From Nigrospora sphaerica (lineage: Eukaryota; Ascomycota; Sordariomycetes; Amphisphaeriales; Apiosporaceae), in assembly GCA_018287875.1 (NCBI GenBank), contig JAGVVL010000013.1:2852001-2916000 (forward strand): 64,000 nt of DNA. The letters run 5' to 3'. This document shows, piece by piece, positions 11,156-21,876 of the stretch. The notes under the pieces are model-generated. The model was given only the letters and a program-made list of their open reading frames with translations, had not been told where the DNA came from and ran no database searches. Within the stretch, counting starts at the first letter, position 1. The number at the start of each line of letters is the position of its first letter. A program made the position numbers and the translations under genes.

Positions 11156-13414
11156 TCAAAACATGCCCCGATTGCTGGCTAATCGCACAAAGCTGTACGG
11201 TACATTCTGGCCGACGAGAAGTCGCAGGGTCTCGACCGTGGTGAAGGCGTTGGCGTCGGCCGCGCCGTAAGCAGTGAACCCGCTCTGCTCTGCAATGACG
11301 CCGGGGTCGCCTTTCCGGGGGCCGTCGGCGAGGTCGAGGAACACTCTGCGCCTCTCGGAACCGTGAGAACCGCCGAACACCCTGAGCAACATGCCGACGA
11401 TGTTGCTCTTTTCCGGGCCGAGGGCGGAGACAACGACAAAGGGGCTGGCCTCATCGCCCACCATTCGTACTCTCTGCAGACTTTCAAGGCTGTTGAACGG
11501 TTCAATGATCATGCCGCGAGCCAGCGCCGCGGGCGTCTTAAAGCCGACAGTGTATACCTTGCCTATTTTGAGCGCCTTGAGGGCGAAGAGGGCGGAAGCT
11601 GCGTCGTCCGAGCTGGAACCGAGAACCAAGGCCGTTCGACCAAAGTAGGCCGACGGCGCCAAGTCGCGCGTTAGGGTGCTGAGGATGCCGCGCCAACTGG
11701 CATTGTCGAAGATCAGAGAGGCACTCGGTGGTAAACCTGCGTTCGATAAGGGCGTAGTGCTGAACTTGGACTCGCCTCGCCTGGTTGGGCTCGATGGAAT
11801 GGATGCTGGCGCCGACTCTGGCGTTCCGTTGGATCCCTGCTGCACGATGATGGTGTCAACCATCCCTATCACCCGCGCCGCCTCAGTGAGAACGGGTCCG
11901 GACCCATTCCTGAGGCGCGGGAAGAAGCTGCTGTTGTGCATCAGGGTCGAGTACGAGGCCGGGGGGTTTATATAGGCGCCGCCGAATGCCTTCTGGTTGC
12001 AGCAGGCTTCGACGCTTCCGGATCCCCTGGGTAGCCGCTCTACGACGGCAAAGTGGTGAGGCAGACCCAACTCGTTGAAGCACTTTTCGTAGAACGGCGC
12101 CTGCGGTGTCGCAACGCGCGCCGATGGGCTGCTGATACCGTAGATGCTCTTTTTGGGTAGCTGCCCGAGAAGAGAAAGAGCTGCGTTTATTTCGGCGGCA
12201 CTCATCTGGCCAGGAGCGGCAATAATCGGGAGTAGCGGGTGAGTTATAGGCGTGAAGACTTTGTTAAGGGTGCGTGAGAACTGGCCCGTTTCGCCCATGT
12301 TGACGGCGGACAGAGGCGGCCCATCAGGGTACTCGGCCCGTATCCTAGATCGGAAATACTCGAGCTCGAAATTTTCATTGTGTTCGCTGATGAAGGCGAT
12401 CATCTTGACAATGTCGGCATATTTCCTCGACTCCCGGAAGACAGCTTGCGCCTGCATCGACGGCCACCTGAACGCGCCAGAGAAGTCATGAAAAGCCGAC
12501 ATGATGCGGCTGTTTCCTCGCTTTTCGTAAAGGTTCCGTCGGATGTGCTCAGGGAGCCATACCTCCACGTCGATGTATTCGACACCCCATTGAATCGCCC
12601 TGTAGAGGTACTCGTAATATAGATCAGGGTTTTCCATCGGGAACCGGCCATTTTCCCTCGTGCACCTCGTGGTGAATATCAAAGGCAGCTCCGTCCTCTG
12701 CCGGAGCAACATGACCTGCTCTCCCACATAACTGAGACTAGGTACCTGGGGGCAAGTACCGTCGCTTAAGGTTTCTTTGAGTAAATCGACGCGGATCTCG
12801 ACGGCATCCGCGCCCACGGTTAAAATGTCCAGGTTGGGGAGCGCCGCGCGCACGTCCGGGAATGTCGTCGAGATGAAGTAGGTCCGCGGCTTCGTCATGA
12901 GAGCTTCATGATGGTTGATCTGGCCCAGGACAAAGGAGGTGAAGCGGGCGAGGTCGCGGCGAAAGAAGGGCGTCTCGGTGTAGAGGAACTCGTAGTCACA
13001 GCTCGCTGATAGGCCAGTATCCGGCGGCATGCCTAGGTTCACACAGTGCGCATTGATGGCCACGACCAGAGATTTGTCGCGGGCCAATACATCCAGCTTG
13101 GCTTGGTCGGACGGAATTCCCACTGCAAAATCCTGATCCGCCGACGTGACATTCCTGAAGCTCTCGGCCAGCCGAGAGGGCTTGCCTAATACATCGGCAA
13201 AGACGGAAACGATGTGCTCTTGGCCCGGCCCGTATACGATGACCGCCACCCTGGTATCGCCGCTCTGGGGGCTGCTGCCAAAGTTGGCCCCGTTCGTAGC
13301 CGGCGACGAAGCGCACCGGTCTATCTCCATCTCGAGGCCCGTCATCGCCGGCCCGCCCATGTTGAGCGGCCGCGCTGGGACGGTCGCCACCTGAAGCTGC
13401 TGCACTGTCGTCAT
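11156..13414 (-). CDS. qutR: Quinate repressor-like protein (QUTR/QA-1S family)
   Basis: A single-exon 752-residue protein starting at an ATG at 13414. Its order matches the C-terminal part of the AROM polypeptide, from which QUTR/QA-1S repressors derive. Residues about 55-165 are a decayed kinase-like segment with no P-loop. Residues about 175-395 are a type I 3-dehydroquinase-like domain that still shows the RxxxENG motif (250-256), SAFHDF with His309, and DIVKM with Lys337. Residues about 420-752 are a shikimate dehydrogenase-like domain in which the SRSPxxHN and TxPxK signatures are lost (GAYINPPA at 479-486) and the nucleotide loop is degenerate. In Neurospora and Aspergillus the family represses quinate-utilisation genes by sensing pathway metabolites together with the QA-1F/QUTA activator. 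It is shorter than QA-1S as I remember it (about 900 residues). No other quinate-cluster gene is visible in the window. Confidence 0.85.
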   Translation of the reverse strand: MTTVQQLQVATVPARPLNMGGPAMTGLEMEIDRCASSPATNGANFGSSPQSGDTRVAVIVYGPGQEHIVSVFADVLGKPSRLAESFRNVTSADQDFAVGIPSDQAKLDVLARDKSLVVAINAHCVNLGMPPDTGLSASCDYEFLYTETPFFRRDLARFTSFVLGQINHHEALMTKPRTYFISTTFPDVRAALPNLDILTVGADAVEIRVDLLKETLSDGTCPQVPSLSYVGEQVMLLRQRTELPLIFTTRCTRENGRFPMENPDLYYEYLYRAIQWGVEYIDVEVWLPEHIRRNLYEKRGNSRIMSAFHDFSGAFRWPSMQAQAVFRESRKYADIVKMIAFISEHNENFELEYFRSRIRAEYPDGPPLSAVNMGETGQFSRTLNKVFTPITHPLLPIIAAPGQMSAAEINAALSLLGQLPKKSIYGISSPSARVATPQAPFYEKCFNELGLPHHFAVVERLPRGSGSVEACCNQKAFGGAYINPPASYSTLMHNSSFFPRLRNGSGPVLTEAARVIGMVDTIIVQQGSNGTPESAPASIPSSPTRRGESKFSTTPLSNAGLPPSASLIFDNASWRGILSTLTRDLAPSAYFGRTALVLGSSSDDAASALFALKALKIGKVYTVGFKTPAALARGMIIEPFNSLESLQRVRMVGDEASPFVVVSALGPEKSNIVGMLLRVFGGSHGSERRRVFLDLADGPRKGDPGVIAEQSGFTAYGAADANAFTTVETLRLLVGQNVPYSFVRLASNRGMF

Positions 13415-16400
13415 GGCCGGCGGCTCCTGTGCGTCCCTGATCGATATCTGCCTGTTGGTGTCCCTTCCTGATTCCGGGCGAGAGCGCCGGGGGTGAGGTG
13501 GCGATGAGGAAAATGCCGCGGTTCACACGGGGACGCAACGGGTTGTTGCAGAGCTCTGTTGCTCTGGGTGCGCCGCCAGGTGAGGCGTCAATAGCGATAT
13601 GCAGATCCGTCGTGTCCAGTAGCCAGCCTGCGCATCACAGGACAGCAGTGATTGGTGGTCCAGCGGCCAACGGTACAGGAGCTCCTCGCAACTGCCGGGG
13701 GGGGAAGACGAGACGAACTGGGAAGGGGGATGGCCCCGAGTATAAGAGGGGGGACGTTCCCGAGGCTGCTGAGGTAGGACGAGTGGGAGGGAATGCAGGC
13801 GACTTATCATTCATTGGTGGCGTTAGGACAGCACCAGCAAGGGTGCGGACATGGGAGGAAGGGGCAGGAAACCCGGGCAGGTCGCGGCGCTGGCTGGGAT
13901 CCGCTTGCTGACGAGCAAACCTCCTGGGGCCAAAGCTCGAACCGTTTGATCGCCCGGCGTTCCTGAACGGGATACAGGTGGCTCGGCTCGATACGGTCAG
14001 AAGTGCAGAGCGAGGCCCATCAGGTCCTGAAGTAGGTGTTGTTCTTCTCGACGAGAAGTGGGCTCGGTTGACGGGGGGGGGGAGGTCGAATGGGTCGATG
14101 TTCAAGTGGGCGTTCAAGCCCGTAGGCGTGGGCGTGGGCGTGGGCGTGGGCGGCGGAGGTGGGGACGAGGGTAGGGGACCCAGTGCAGGGTGCGTATGCA
14201 ATAGGAGCCCATGCACGGGGGGAGGGAACTAGGTAAGTACTGGGACGAGACGATAAGGCGGCCGGAAATATTGGCTAGCGGCGAGAGCCGGGTGTGACTT
14301 GCTCCTGGTCGAGGTGGCTATAATTCTTCCAGCTACCAAAACGCAGCATTTCCCCAACTCTCTCGGGCTCTCGGCGTAATCGGATGCAGCAGGGGCGTGC
14401 CGGGAGCCTCACAGCCCACTCGGTCCCTCTCCTGAACAGCTTGGCCGTGCTGAACCCACGACGGCCGGTCCCGGTGGAGGTCGTGCTGTTTGTTCGATTT
14501 CCCCGGACAGCGAGCAAAGGGCCGCGGGAGATGCTGGATCTAAGGTTCTTATGGCTGGGCCGGATCTGGCCGATCTGGCAGCAGCTGGATAAAGTCGGGT
14601 GAATGCCGGTAGAGAGGGGATAAGGTAGGTGTGTAAGAGTTCGCAAACTGCCGGCCGGGCAGGCGAAATACCAGTTGGGTAGGCAGATAGGGAGGGCCTC
14701 GGGAGCGTGGGCGCGAAAGCGAGGGGACGGGATATGTGCGCGTGAGAGGGCGGGTCGCGAGTATGGATAGGGATGAAAGAAGACCAGCGGACAATATCGG
14801 CTTGCGTCGCTTGCCTTCGTCAGTCACGGACGGTTCGTCTGCCCAATTAAGAGAAGACAGGCCAAAAACATGCGTATACCTGGTCAGGGCCACCAGCCGG
14901 GCTACAGACAGATAATGCCATCCCTCCATCCATCTATCCAGCCATCCAGGATGTCCTCCTTCCTGGGAATCATGGAGCAGGCGTGCGTACCGATCTGCTT
15001 GCGCGCAATGGATCGATCCCTGATCCCAACGAATGAACGAGCCGTGGGGAACGTGGCCCACCAGGACCAACCCACACCGTTGGCTGGGTCCTCCGCCCGC
15101 CAAGCATCGCCCGAAGCTATACCGCACTGCCGTCTTTACCAGCCGCTGTCATGCCGACTGAAATCGTCGGCGAGAGGGAGGGCGACGGTTTCATCGATAC
15201 AACCTGGAAAAATCTCCGGCGGTTGCAGGTGCCGAGCCATGCGAGAGTACGGGTGCGCGGGCTGGAAGGCGGCTGGTCCGCCCAGCACGCCTGGAGAAGC
15301 AGGGCTGGCTCAGGCATTTCGCTCGGTTGGCGGGACTCGACTGCCAGCTCCGATGACAGTAATCAAATTTCCTTGGCCAACCGCCTTCGTCACACTTTCG
15401 CGGGGGGAGGGGGGGAGGGGGTCGAGCAAGGCATAGGAGACAGCCAAGCGCCCGCCGCGGTAGAATTGCCCGCCCACGATGTGAGCCGGCTGGTTTTGGT
15501 AGAGATATGGAACGCAGGCGGGTAATTCCGTCTCTCTCCGTCTAAGGCTTCTGGAGGTACTGGCCAGCCCGGCATGGATCACATTATCTGCAGCGCAACG
15601 GCGCAAACGGTGCAACATGGCCAGCCAGGCAGCCTGCCGGTTAAAACCGTGGGCGTACCTAAGGCACGTCCAGCCCAGCTCAGCACGAGAGCCCCCCTCC
15701 TGCGCTGGTTTCAGCTCCTGTGCAATGCGTCCCGGTTCGCACGGCTGACCCTGATAGGCCCCGCCACTTGCCCGCCTACGGAACCGGCGGGGGGGTTATT
15801 GGATGACGTCCAGGATCTGATAGGGGAGAAAAAGTTGGCACCCCGTCGCCGTGTGTCAATGTTATTGCGCTCACGCCTCCTGCGCCGGGCCACGAACCTC
15901 TTACAGGCTCGGTAGGCGGGGGAGGGAATGCGTTGCGAGTGAGCCCGATAATAGTCAATCAGACAGCGGGGGGGACAGATTCCCATTCGACCCGTCCGTC
16001 TGTTAGGTCCTCGGCCCGTTGGCGGTGTCTACCCAGGTAGGTAGGTAGTCTGGTTGGAGCGTAGCAGTGAGCAGCCTCCAAGCCGGCCCGCGTCGTATCC
16101 CCTACGGAGTACTATGTGCCCCGTCCCAGTGTGTCCAGTGCAGACGCTGGGGAGCCTGAAAATGGACTTTGCACCACCTCTTCGGGATGTCAGTGTCCAC
16201 CAGGCTTTCTTTTTTTCGATAGTTGGTCGGAGATTTAGCACCCAATGAGCAGCGCGAGAGGCCGGCTTCTCTCCAGCTGGGGTGCAGTTGCCATTATGTA
16301 CGGGGACCACTATGGACCGCCAGGAGGCCCGCTTTGAGTGGACCTGGGGGAAGTGCAACGGGGCCAGGGGGCCCTGGCGGGCTCCCCAAAAGGCCACCTC

Positions 16401-17323
16401 TAAGGGCCCAGCGCTCGCTGGATGGGGCGGAAACCGAGATAGATTGTCCGCCGTCCGCTCTTTGTTTCTCCGCCAATCAGCGCCCGCCTTCGCCGCTCAA
16501 CCACCGGTTCGTGATCCCGTCGATCCCATCAGCACGCCTTGGCATTGTGCTGTTCTCGCCCCGATATCAATGCTGTTCTAGCAAGCCCGTGTTTTGCATT
16601 CGGCTTGGCCTGGCGTAATTTTCCGCCACGATAGCGCCTGGCCCGTCCGGCTGGAGGGGTCGAACCAACGGAGCCGAGGCATGCGTGGGGCCGAGTCTGA
16701 GATAGGGTGCAGCTGCTCCCTGGCCCGACCGAGTCGCGTCTCGCGATATATATCCTTTACGATGGGCTTGCTTACTCAAGCGCTTGCGGCGACGAGGGCC
16801 CCCGGACAGTCCCTTCCCGCCTATGGGATCTCGGTGCTGCTGCTCGAGAGACCCCGTGGGGCCCGTCGAGACGCCCTCCCAAGCGTCACCGCCCGTAAAG
16901 CAGAAGCAGGAGCGGCTGCGGATGCCCTGCTTGGGGGCAGGCCCGCGAGGTTGGGCCGAGGGCCTCGTTTCGCATTGATTCATCCTCGTATATTATGAGG
17001 AACGCCCTGCGCTGCTCTTTTCGGTGCCGTCTTGCGGGAATAGCCTGGCCCGCTGCGGCATGGGCCTTGCCCTCTTTCCCTCTCGGGCACACGTTGCGTG
17101 CGGCTCAGCCAAGGTTACATTGCGAACGAGACCACTGCCCTTTCGTCGGTGAGCGGCATCCTGCGAGACGGCCTGTATATTCACACCTTCTTATCCGGAT
17201 TCATCCTGTCCAACCATTCGGACCCAGCTGCTGCTTCAAGCATCATCCTCGCTAGTTGCGCGTCGACGTATCCCGTGGGTCTCGAGCCGGCACCGCCCGT
17301 CCCTGCTGGCCCAGGTAGAGTCA
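13415..17323. other. Gene-free interval between repressor and dehydrogenase genes
   Basis: This holds the 5' flank of the repressor gene (to about 14.3 kb) and the 3' flank of the dehydrogenase gene. It contains a GGGCGT repeat forming a G-quadruplex motif, TAGG/CCTA-type simple sequence near 16030-16050, and only unconvincing open frames. No RNA gene or mobile element was recognised. Confidence 0.5.
14130..14150 (+). other. G-quadruplex motif, GGGCGT repeat
   Basis: Four GGG runs at 14130-14132, 14136-14138, 14142-14144 and 14148-14150 are separated by identical CGT loops, with more G-runs just downstream. It lies about 720 bp upstream of the repressor start codon and may fall in its promoter or 5' leader. 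Confidence 0.65.
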
Positions 17324-18430
17324 TCATGTCTTGAGTTCTTTGGCAATCTCCTCGAAGACGGCAGTGCCCTTTCTCCCATACGCTGTGCCCATACCCACAG
17401 CCTGGGCGCCGACGCTCCTCATCCTTCGGTAGCCGGCGTAGTCTTCCACCCCGCCGACACCGATAATAGCCACATGGCTCGTCTGGGGGGACTGATCCAG
17501 CATTCTGCGCAGCGTGGCTACGTTCCCCAGGGCTAAAGGATGCAAAGCGGCACCGGCCATGCCTCCGATTCCGCCTCCTGGGAGTCTCGGTGTTATCGAC
17601 GAGCCGTCGCCATCCGACAGAACCAAGCACGAGCCCAACGTATTAGTAGCCGTGATAAAGCTCACAGGACAGGGCGACCCCGCTGCTTGCAGTGACGCCA
17701 CCAGTGCTTCATATTGACCCGCATAACTATAAGGCGGTGTCTTGAGTCCATAGGGAAGGCGGGCCAAGCCCGGTATCGAGCCGATGGCGCCATGCAAAGT
17801 ACTAAGATACAGTGACAGCGAATCGCGGGAGTAGGCTGGCGGCGGCTTGTTGGGTATCTGCGAGGCGGGAGTCAGCGCCTCTTGCATATGTGGCACGCGT
17901 GGGTGGGCTACAGCAGGGGGCTAATCAAGCCCGGCGATGCTTGGCAATGTTTCCCTTACGTTGGGACAGCTCAGGTTGATTTCCATGGCGAGCGGCATCT
18001 TGACGCGGCTGCTGCATTCCGCGATGAGCCGGTAGCTCTCGGCTACTTCCTCGGGGGTCCCCGTCACCGAAATGACTATAAGCTTCGTCGACGGCCCGGC
18101 CAAGCCGTCGGAAATAGTCCGCACAAACCCTAGATACTCGGAGAGCGGCAGCGGGCTATACCCCAGGGTGTTCAGGCTGGCCTTCTCCGGAGCGCCCGCC
18201 ACAGGCGCGGCAGGCGCGGCATGCGTCACGGGGTCGAAAAAGGCGTATTGGTGAAGGGCGGGATCATGGCCGAATCCATTCAGCAGCGAAGTCCGCGTCG
18301 TCACGGCCCCGGTGAAGGGACAGGCGAAGATGCGCTTAATGTCCTCAAGCGTGGTGGCCCAGGGTGTGGCCGAGTTGAGAAGCGGGGGGGAGATGTGGAT
18401 GGCGGGAACGGTACGCTGCTGGTCCGCCAT
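17324..18430 (-). CDS. Class 1A dihydroorotate dehydrogenase-like protein
   Basis: Two exons: 18430-17960 and 17857-17324. The intron 17858-17959 has donor GTAAGG, branch GCTGAC and acceptor CGCAG, and encodes nothing needed. The product is 334 residues, close to the usual 311-314 of the soluble FMN enzyme. The start at 18430 has an ACCATGG context. Family landmarks include NLSCPN with the catalytic-type Cys155, LKTPPY with Lys196, ATNT with Asn229, GGGIGG, and IIGVGG near the C-terminus. Class 1A enzymes oxidise dihydroorotate with fumarate in the cytosol during pyrimidine synthesis; yeast URA1 is the known fungal example. The lysine usually contacting FMN in the T-K-S segment reads Arg46 (TTRTS). 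Most filamentous ascomycetes rely on a mitochondrial class 2 enzyme for this step, so this protein may have another substrate. Confidence 0.82.
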
Positions 18431-19859
18431 GGTACGACGGGTGAGTTGTTCCTCTCGCAACGCTGCTCCTGCCGACTCTCCAAAACGGAATCTCGCGAGG
18501 ACCTTCTTCGACCGCAGCCTTGCGATGAGTCCTGGCGGCGAAGGCTACGAGTGGGTGAAGGGAGGTCAAGGCCAACCGTTCGAGATAAGATAAGCATCGG
18601 CGGCGAGCAGGTGGGTTATCGTTCCACGGTGTTCGGGCCCAGGCCGAAGGCGGAGCTTCTCATATCCGCTTTTCTTGTCAACTTGCCCCGCCATTCACGG
18701 GTCACAAGACTCCCGGCTGTGACCGTGTAACCCGGCCCGGCGCGCTTTTCCCCCAGAAAAGTACCCAGCCAGATGGGACCATGCCCCAGCCTGGACCGCA
18801 TCCTCATTCGGGGGAAAAATTGCCGCTATGGATGGACCGTCCAGGCCAGCCCAACTGTGGCACGCCCTCCTTCGACACCACACAGTACATACCCGGTGGC
18901 GTGGGATTCATCTATTCCCTCTTCACCCACGAAACTGCCGGCAGTCAGCATCACGACGCGGTCCGGTAGTTGTCCCCCGCCCCCTTCCCAATGCCCTGAT
19001 CACGGATCCCCCGCCGGACGGCCATTGAAAAACCCCCGCATCCGCACAACGACTATATTGACGACTGAAGCTTGAGCACGCGCCCGCTTGCAAATGAAAG
19101 CCTTCCCACCCCACCAACCATGTGAGCTGGCCGCAATATCCATCGCTTACATGCATTCCCCCCCTTCCCCGAACCGGCCATGGGCCCAGATACGGGGAAA
19201 GCTGTCGGCTTGGGGCGAAGGGCAGAGGCGGCGCCGTGAGACGGACGTCATCTTCCCTCTTGGGGTGGGCGTGCAAGCCAATCTACCGGCAACGCGGCGC
19301 TGTCGGAAAGGGGGGGCAGGTGGTGCGGTCACGGGGCGCAAGGAGGGCACGGGGTGGTTGCAGCGACCGATATGAGCTGGCATCGGGCGGGAAATCGGTT
19401 TGCTCCAGTAGGCGACGAGGCGAGGAGGCCGGCAGCGTATTGGTCTTGCCAGGCAACAGGCTTCATTCCTCGAGTTCCCGCCGACGACGCCGGTGCCGCG
19501 GCGAACATACACCGACATGGGAAAAGAGACGACTGCATAAACCCGTCGTTGCGTTCATCTTGAATATGGGTGCATTGACGCCGTCTCTATAGTTGATAAA
19601 AAGCCGCGAACACAGAATTGACTCGTAGCCAGCGTGTCCCGGGCCCAAAGCAAGTAGTTCAAGGCTACGGCTTGTTGCCCTCGGACAGCTGACCCGAGCT
19701 CCGGTTTGTGTGGCCTCCCACGGCCGCCGGATTACAGCAATAGAAACAAAAAACGTAAGCGTGTCGTCGTGAAGCCATCTCCGTCCCCGTACACTATGGG
19801 ATTATCCCGCCGCCCTCCACCCGGCCCGGTCGGGCCGCCCCACCACCCCCCCCCTCCCG
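18431..19859. other. Intergenic interval with dehydrogenase promoter
   Basis: This is the upstream region of the dehydrogenase gene and the 3' flank of the reductase gene. A tandem GATA element is listed separately. No supportable gene was seen; the open frames here are short and unrelated to known families. Confidence 0.5.
18584..18594 (+). promoter_or_regulatory. Tandem GATA sites upstream of dehydrogenase gene
   Basis: GATAAGATAAG contains two overlapping HGATAR-type sites about 155-165 bp upstream of the dehydrogenase-like start codon. Paired GATA sites are bound by fungal GATA factors such as the nitrogen regulators AreA/NIT2. The pairing is seen in the sequence; the regulatory role is inferred. 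Confidence 0.4.
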
Positions 19860-21876
19860 CTACCAGCCGAACTGCTCGAGGTGCAGCGCGACGGACGGAC
19901 CGTCGGTGGCGATGCAGTCGGCCGTGGCGTCGCGGACCTCGCGCATGAGCGGGGCGGGCCCGCAGCCGGCGACGAGCACCTTCTGGTCGGCGCGGACCGA
20001 GGCGACGGCGGCGCGGACCAGCGTGGCGACGTCGGGCCGGCGCGCCGCGCAGGGCAGGTCCTCCCAGCGGCAACGGTGCGGCCGCGGGCTCACGGTGGCC
20101 TCAACGTCCTGTTTTTCGGGGTCGCCACCGTCTCCAACGCCGCCCGCCGCCGCCACCACCACCGTCGGCGGCCGCACCCCGTCCTTCTCGTCCCCCTCGT
20201 CCCGCCGCGGCAGTGACGACAACGACGTGGGCGACGGGCTCAGTGACGTCATCGATCGCGCCGTGTCGTCCGAGGACGCAAAGCCGCTCCCCTCGGCGGT
20301 CGTCTCCCGCGTCGTGTGCAGCCGGAGCGCGATCTTGTGCGCGTGCGCGTGCGCGCGGATCGCGTCGAGGTGCGAGGCGAACCACGCAAAGTTCCCTGCG
20401 CGACGTGTCAGCTTCCGGAAGAGCTCGTCCGGGGGTCATGGAAAACAGAGCCAAGGAAGGAGGGCAGGGGAAAGGCGAGGGCTGGCAAACTTACTCCGCT
20501 CCCTCACGGTCCAGATAAAGTCGATCTCGGTGTTCGAGCCCTCTTGGACGTTCTGCAGCAGGTTGGCGGCCAGCCCGAAGGTGTAGGTGGCACCGGAGCC
20601 GCCGGCAATCAGAACTACTTTATCAAACAGGGTAAGGTCGGGCGGGGTGCCGTAGGGGCCATCGACCGAGGCCCGAATGGTGGCGCCGGTGTTCGTCTGG
20701 GCAAAGTCGTGCAGGTCCCTGGTGAAGCCGTTGTACGCATTGACGACCAGCTCCATGGGCGAGGTCGAGACGATGGTAAAGGGGTGGGTCTCGCAGGCTC
20801 GGACCTTGGGAAGCCAGACGAAGCAGTGGTTGCCGGGCTGCGCGCCGGGGAGGGGCTTCTTGAGCAAGATCTGGGTTCCGCCGTTGGGCAGGGGGTTGAT
20901 GGTGGCCTCGTTGTTGCTGGCGTTGTAAAGCAGCCGGCCCATGCGGACGAGGCGGTCCAGGACCCAGACGGCCCCGATGAACATGGCGGCGATGGCAATC
21001 CTCTCCTTGGAGATCTGGGGCTGGTGCAGGCCAAGGGTGATCACAATAGCGACGAAGAATATGACGTGTAACACGTAGAAGAGTTCGTACTTGAAGCGGC
21101 GCAGGATCGCCGCCTCGACGGCCGAGGCAAGCATCAAGAAGCCCAGAATGATGCCAGCAGTGACAAGGTTCTGCCGGAGCACCTCTGCGCGGTCGTTGAT
21201 CAAGAAGTAGGCGCTGTAGATGGAACCATGGAGGACCATATACAGTGCCGTGGCGTAGCCGGAGACGCGGTGAAGGACGTTGAGCCGTTCGTATGAGTAT
21301 GAGGTGAGGATTGCCAGCGGCGTGTTTTTGAGCGCAAGGAACACCACCAGGGCCAGGTTTCCTGTCGCCATCCTTCACTCTTGTCAGCTTGTGTCTCTTT
21401 GTTAGACGGGCAACGCCTTACCAGCCGAACCGGGCCGCGAAGTTTGTCATCGCGGTGAAATCAACACCGACGAATGAGAGGATCACGTTAATTGCCACGT
21501 AAACCGAGACCAGCACGCCATGGCCCACGGAGTCGAAGCCTGGTGCTTTCCGGAGCAGGTAACGTCTCGATATTCTAGCGGCAAAGTCAACATTGATATG
21601 AAGGCAGCAGATGGGGATTCAGGGGACGTACCTTCCAATAGAAGTGAAAGGTTTGAGCACCGGAGAGGTGATACGGTACTTGGTGACCAGAACATGGCTC
21701 CAGTGCGCCACGGTGAAGATGAGAATGATTCCGGATAGAGCGGCGGCATAGTACTTGGCGTATTTCTCGTTGACGAGCCGTCGAGCGTCCAAGAAGGCCT
21801 CCAAGGCAGGACCGCTATATGTCGCTCCTGCTCTTTGACAGAGGGCATTGACCGACCGTTGTTGACAACTGTCCAT
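19860..21876 (-). CDS. Ferric reductase (FRE family)
   Basis: Four exons: 21876-21632, 21574-21422, 21372-20495 and 20395-19860. The introns are 57, 49 and 99 nt with GTACGT, GTAAGG and GTAAGT donors, and all join in frame to give 603 residues. The protein is a membrane flavocytochrome that moves electrons from NADPH through FAD and two haems to ferric iron outside the cell. Paired haem-ligand histidines are visible at 167/181 and 235/249, each 14 apart. HPFTIVS (329-335) is the FAD motif, AGGSGATY (389-396) and AGCGP (568-572) are the NADPH motifs, and the C-terminus ends in FGW as in relatives. The start at 21876 has a good context but no clear signal peptide; the first membrane segment is near 43-64. 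A Ser/Asp/Gly-rich, low-complexity stretch occupies about 455-528 inside the NADPH domain. Confidence 0.9.

Noticed and set aside
16650..16690. GGTTCGACCCC on the minus strand, resembling a tRNA B box
   Set aside because: The T-stem mispairs and there is no upstream A box at the right distance.
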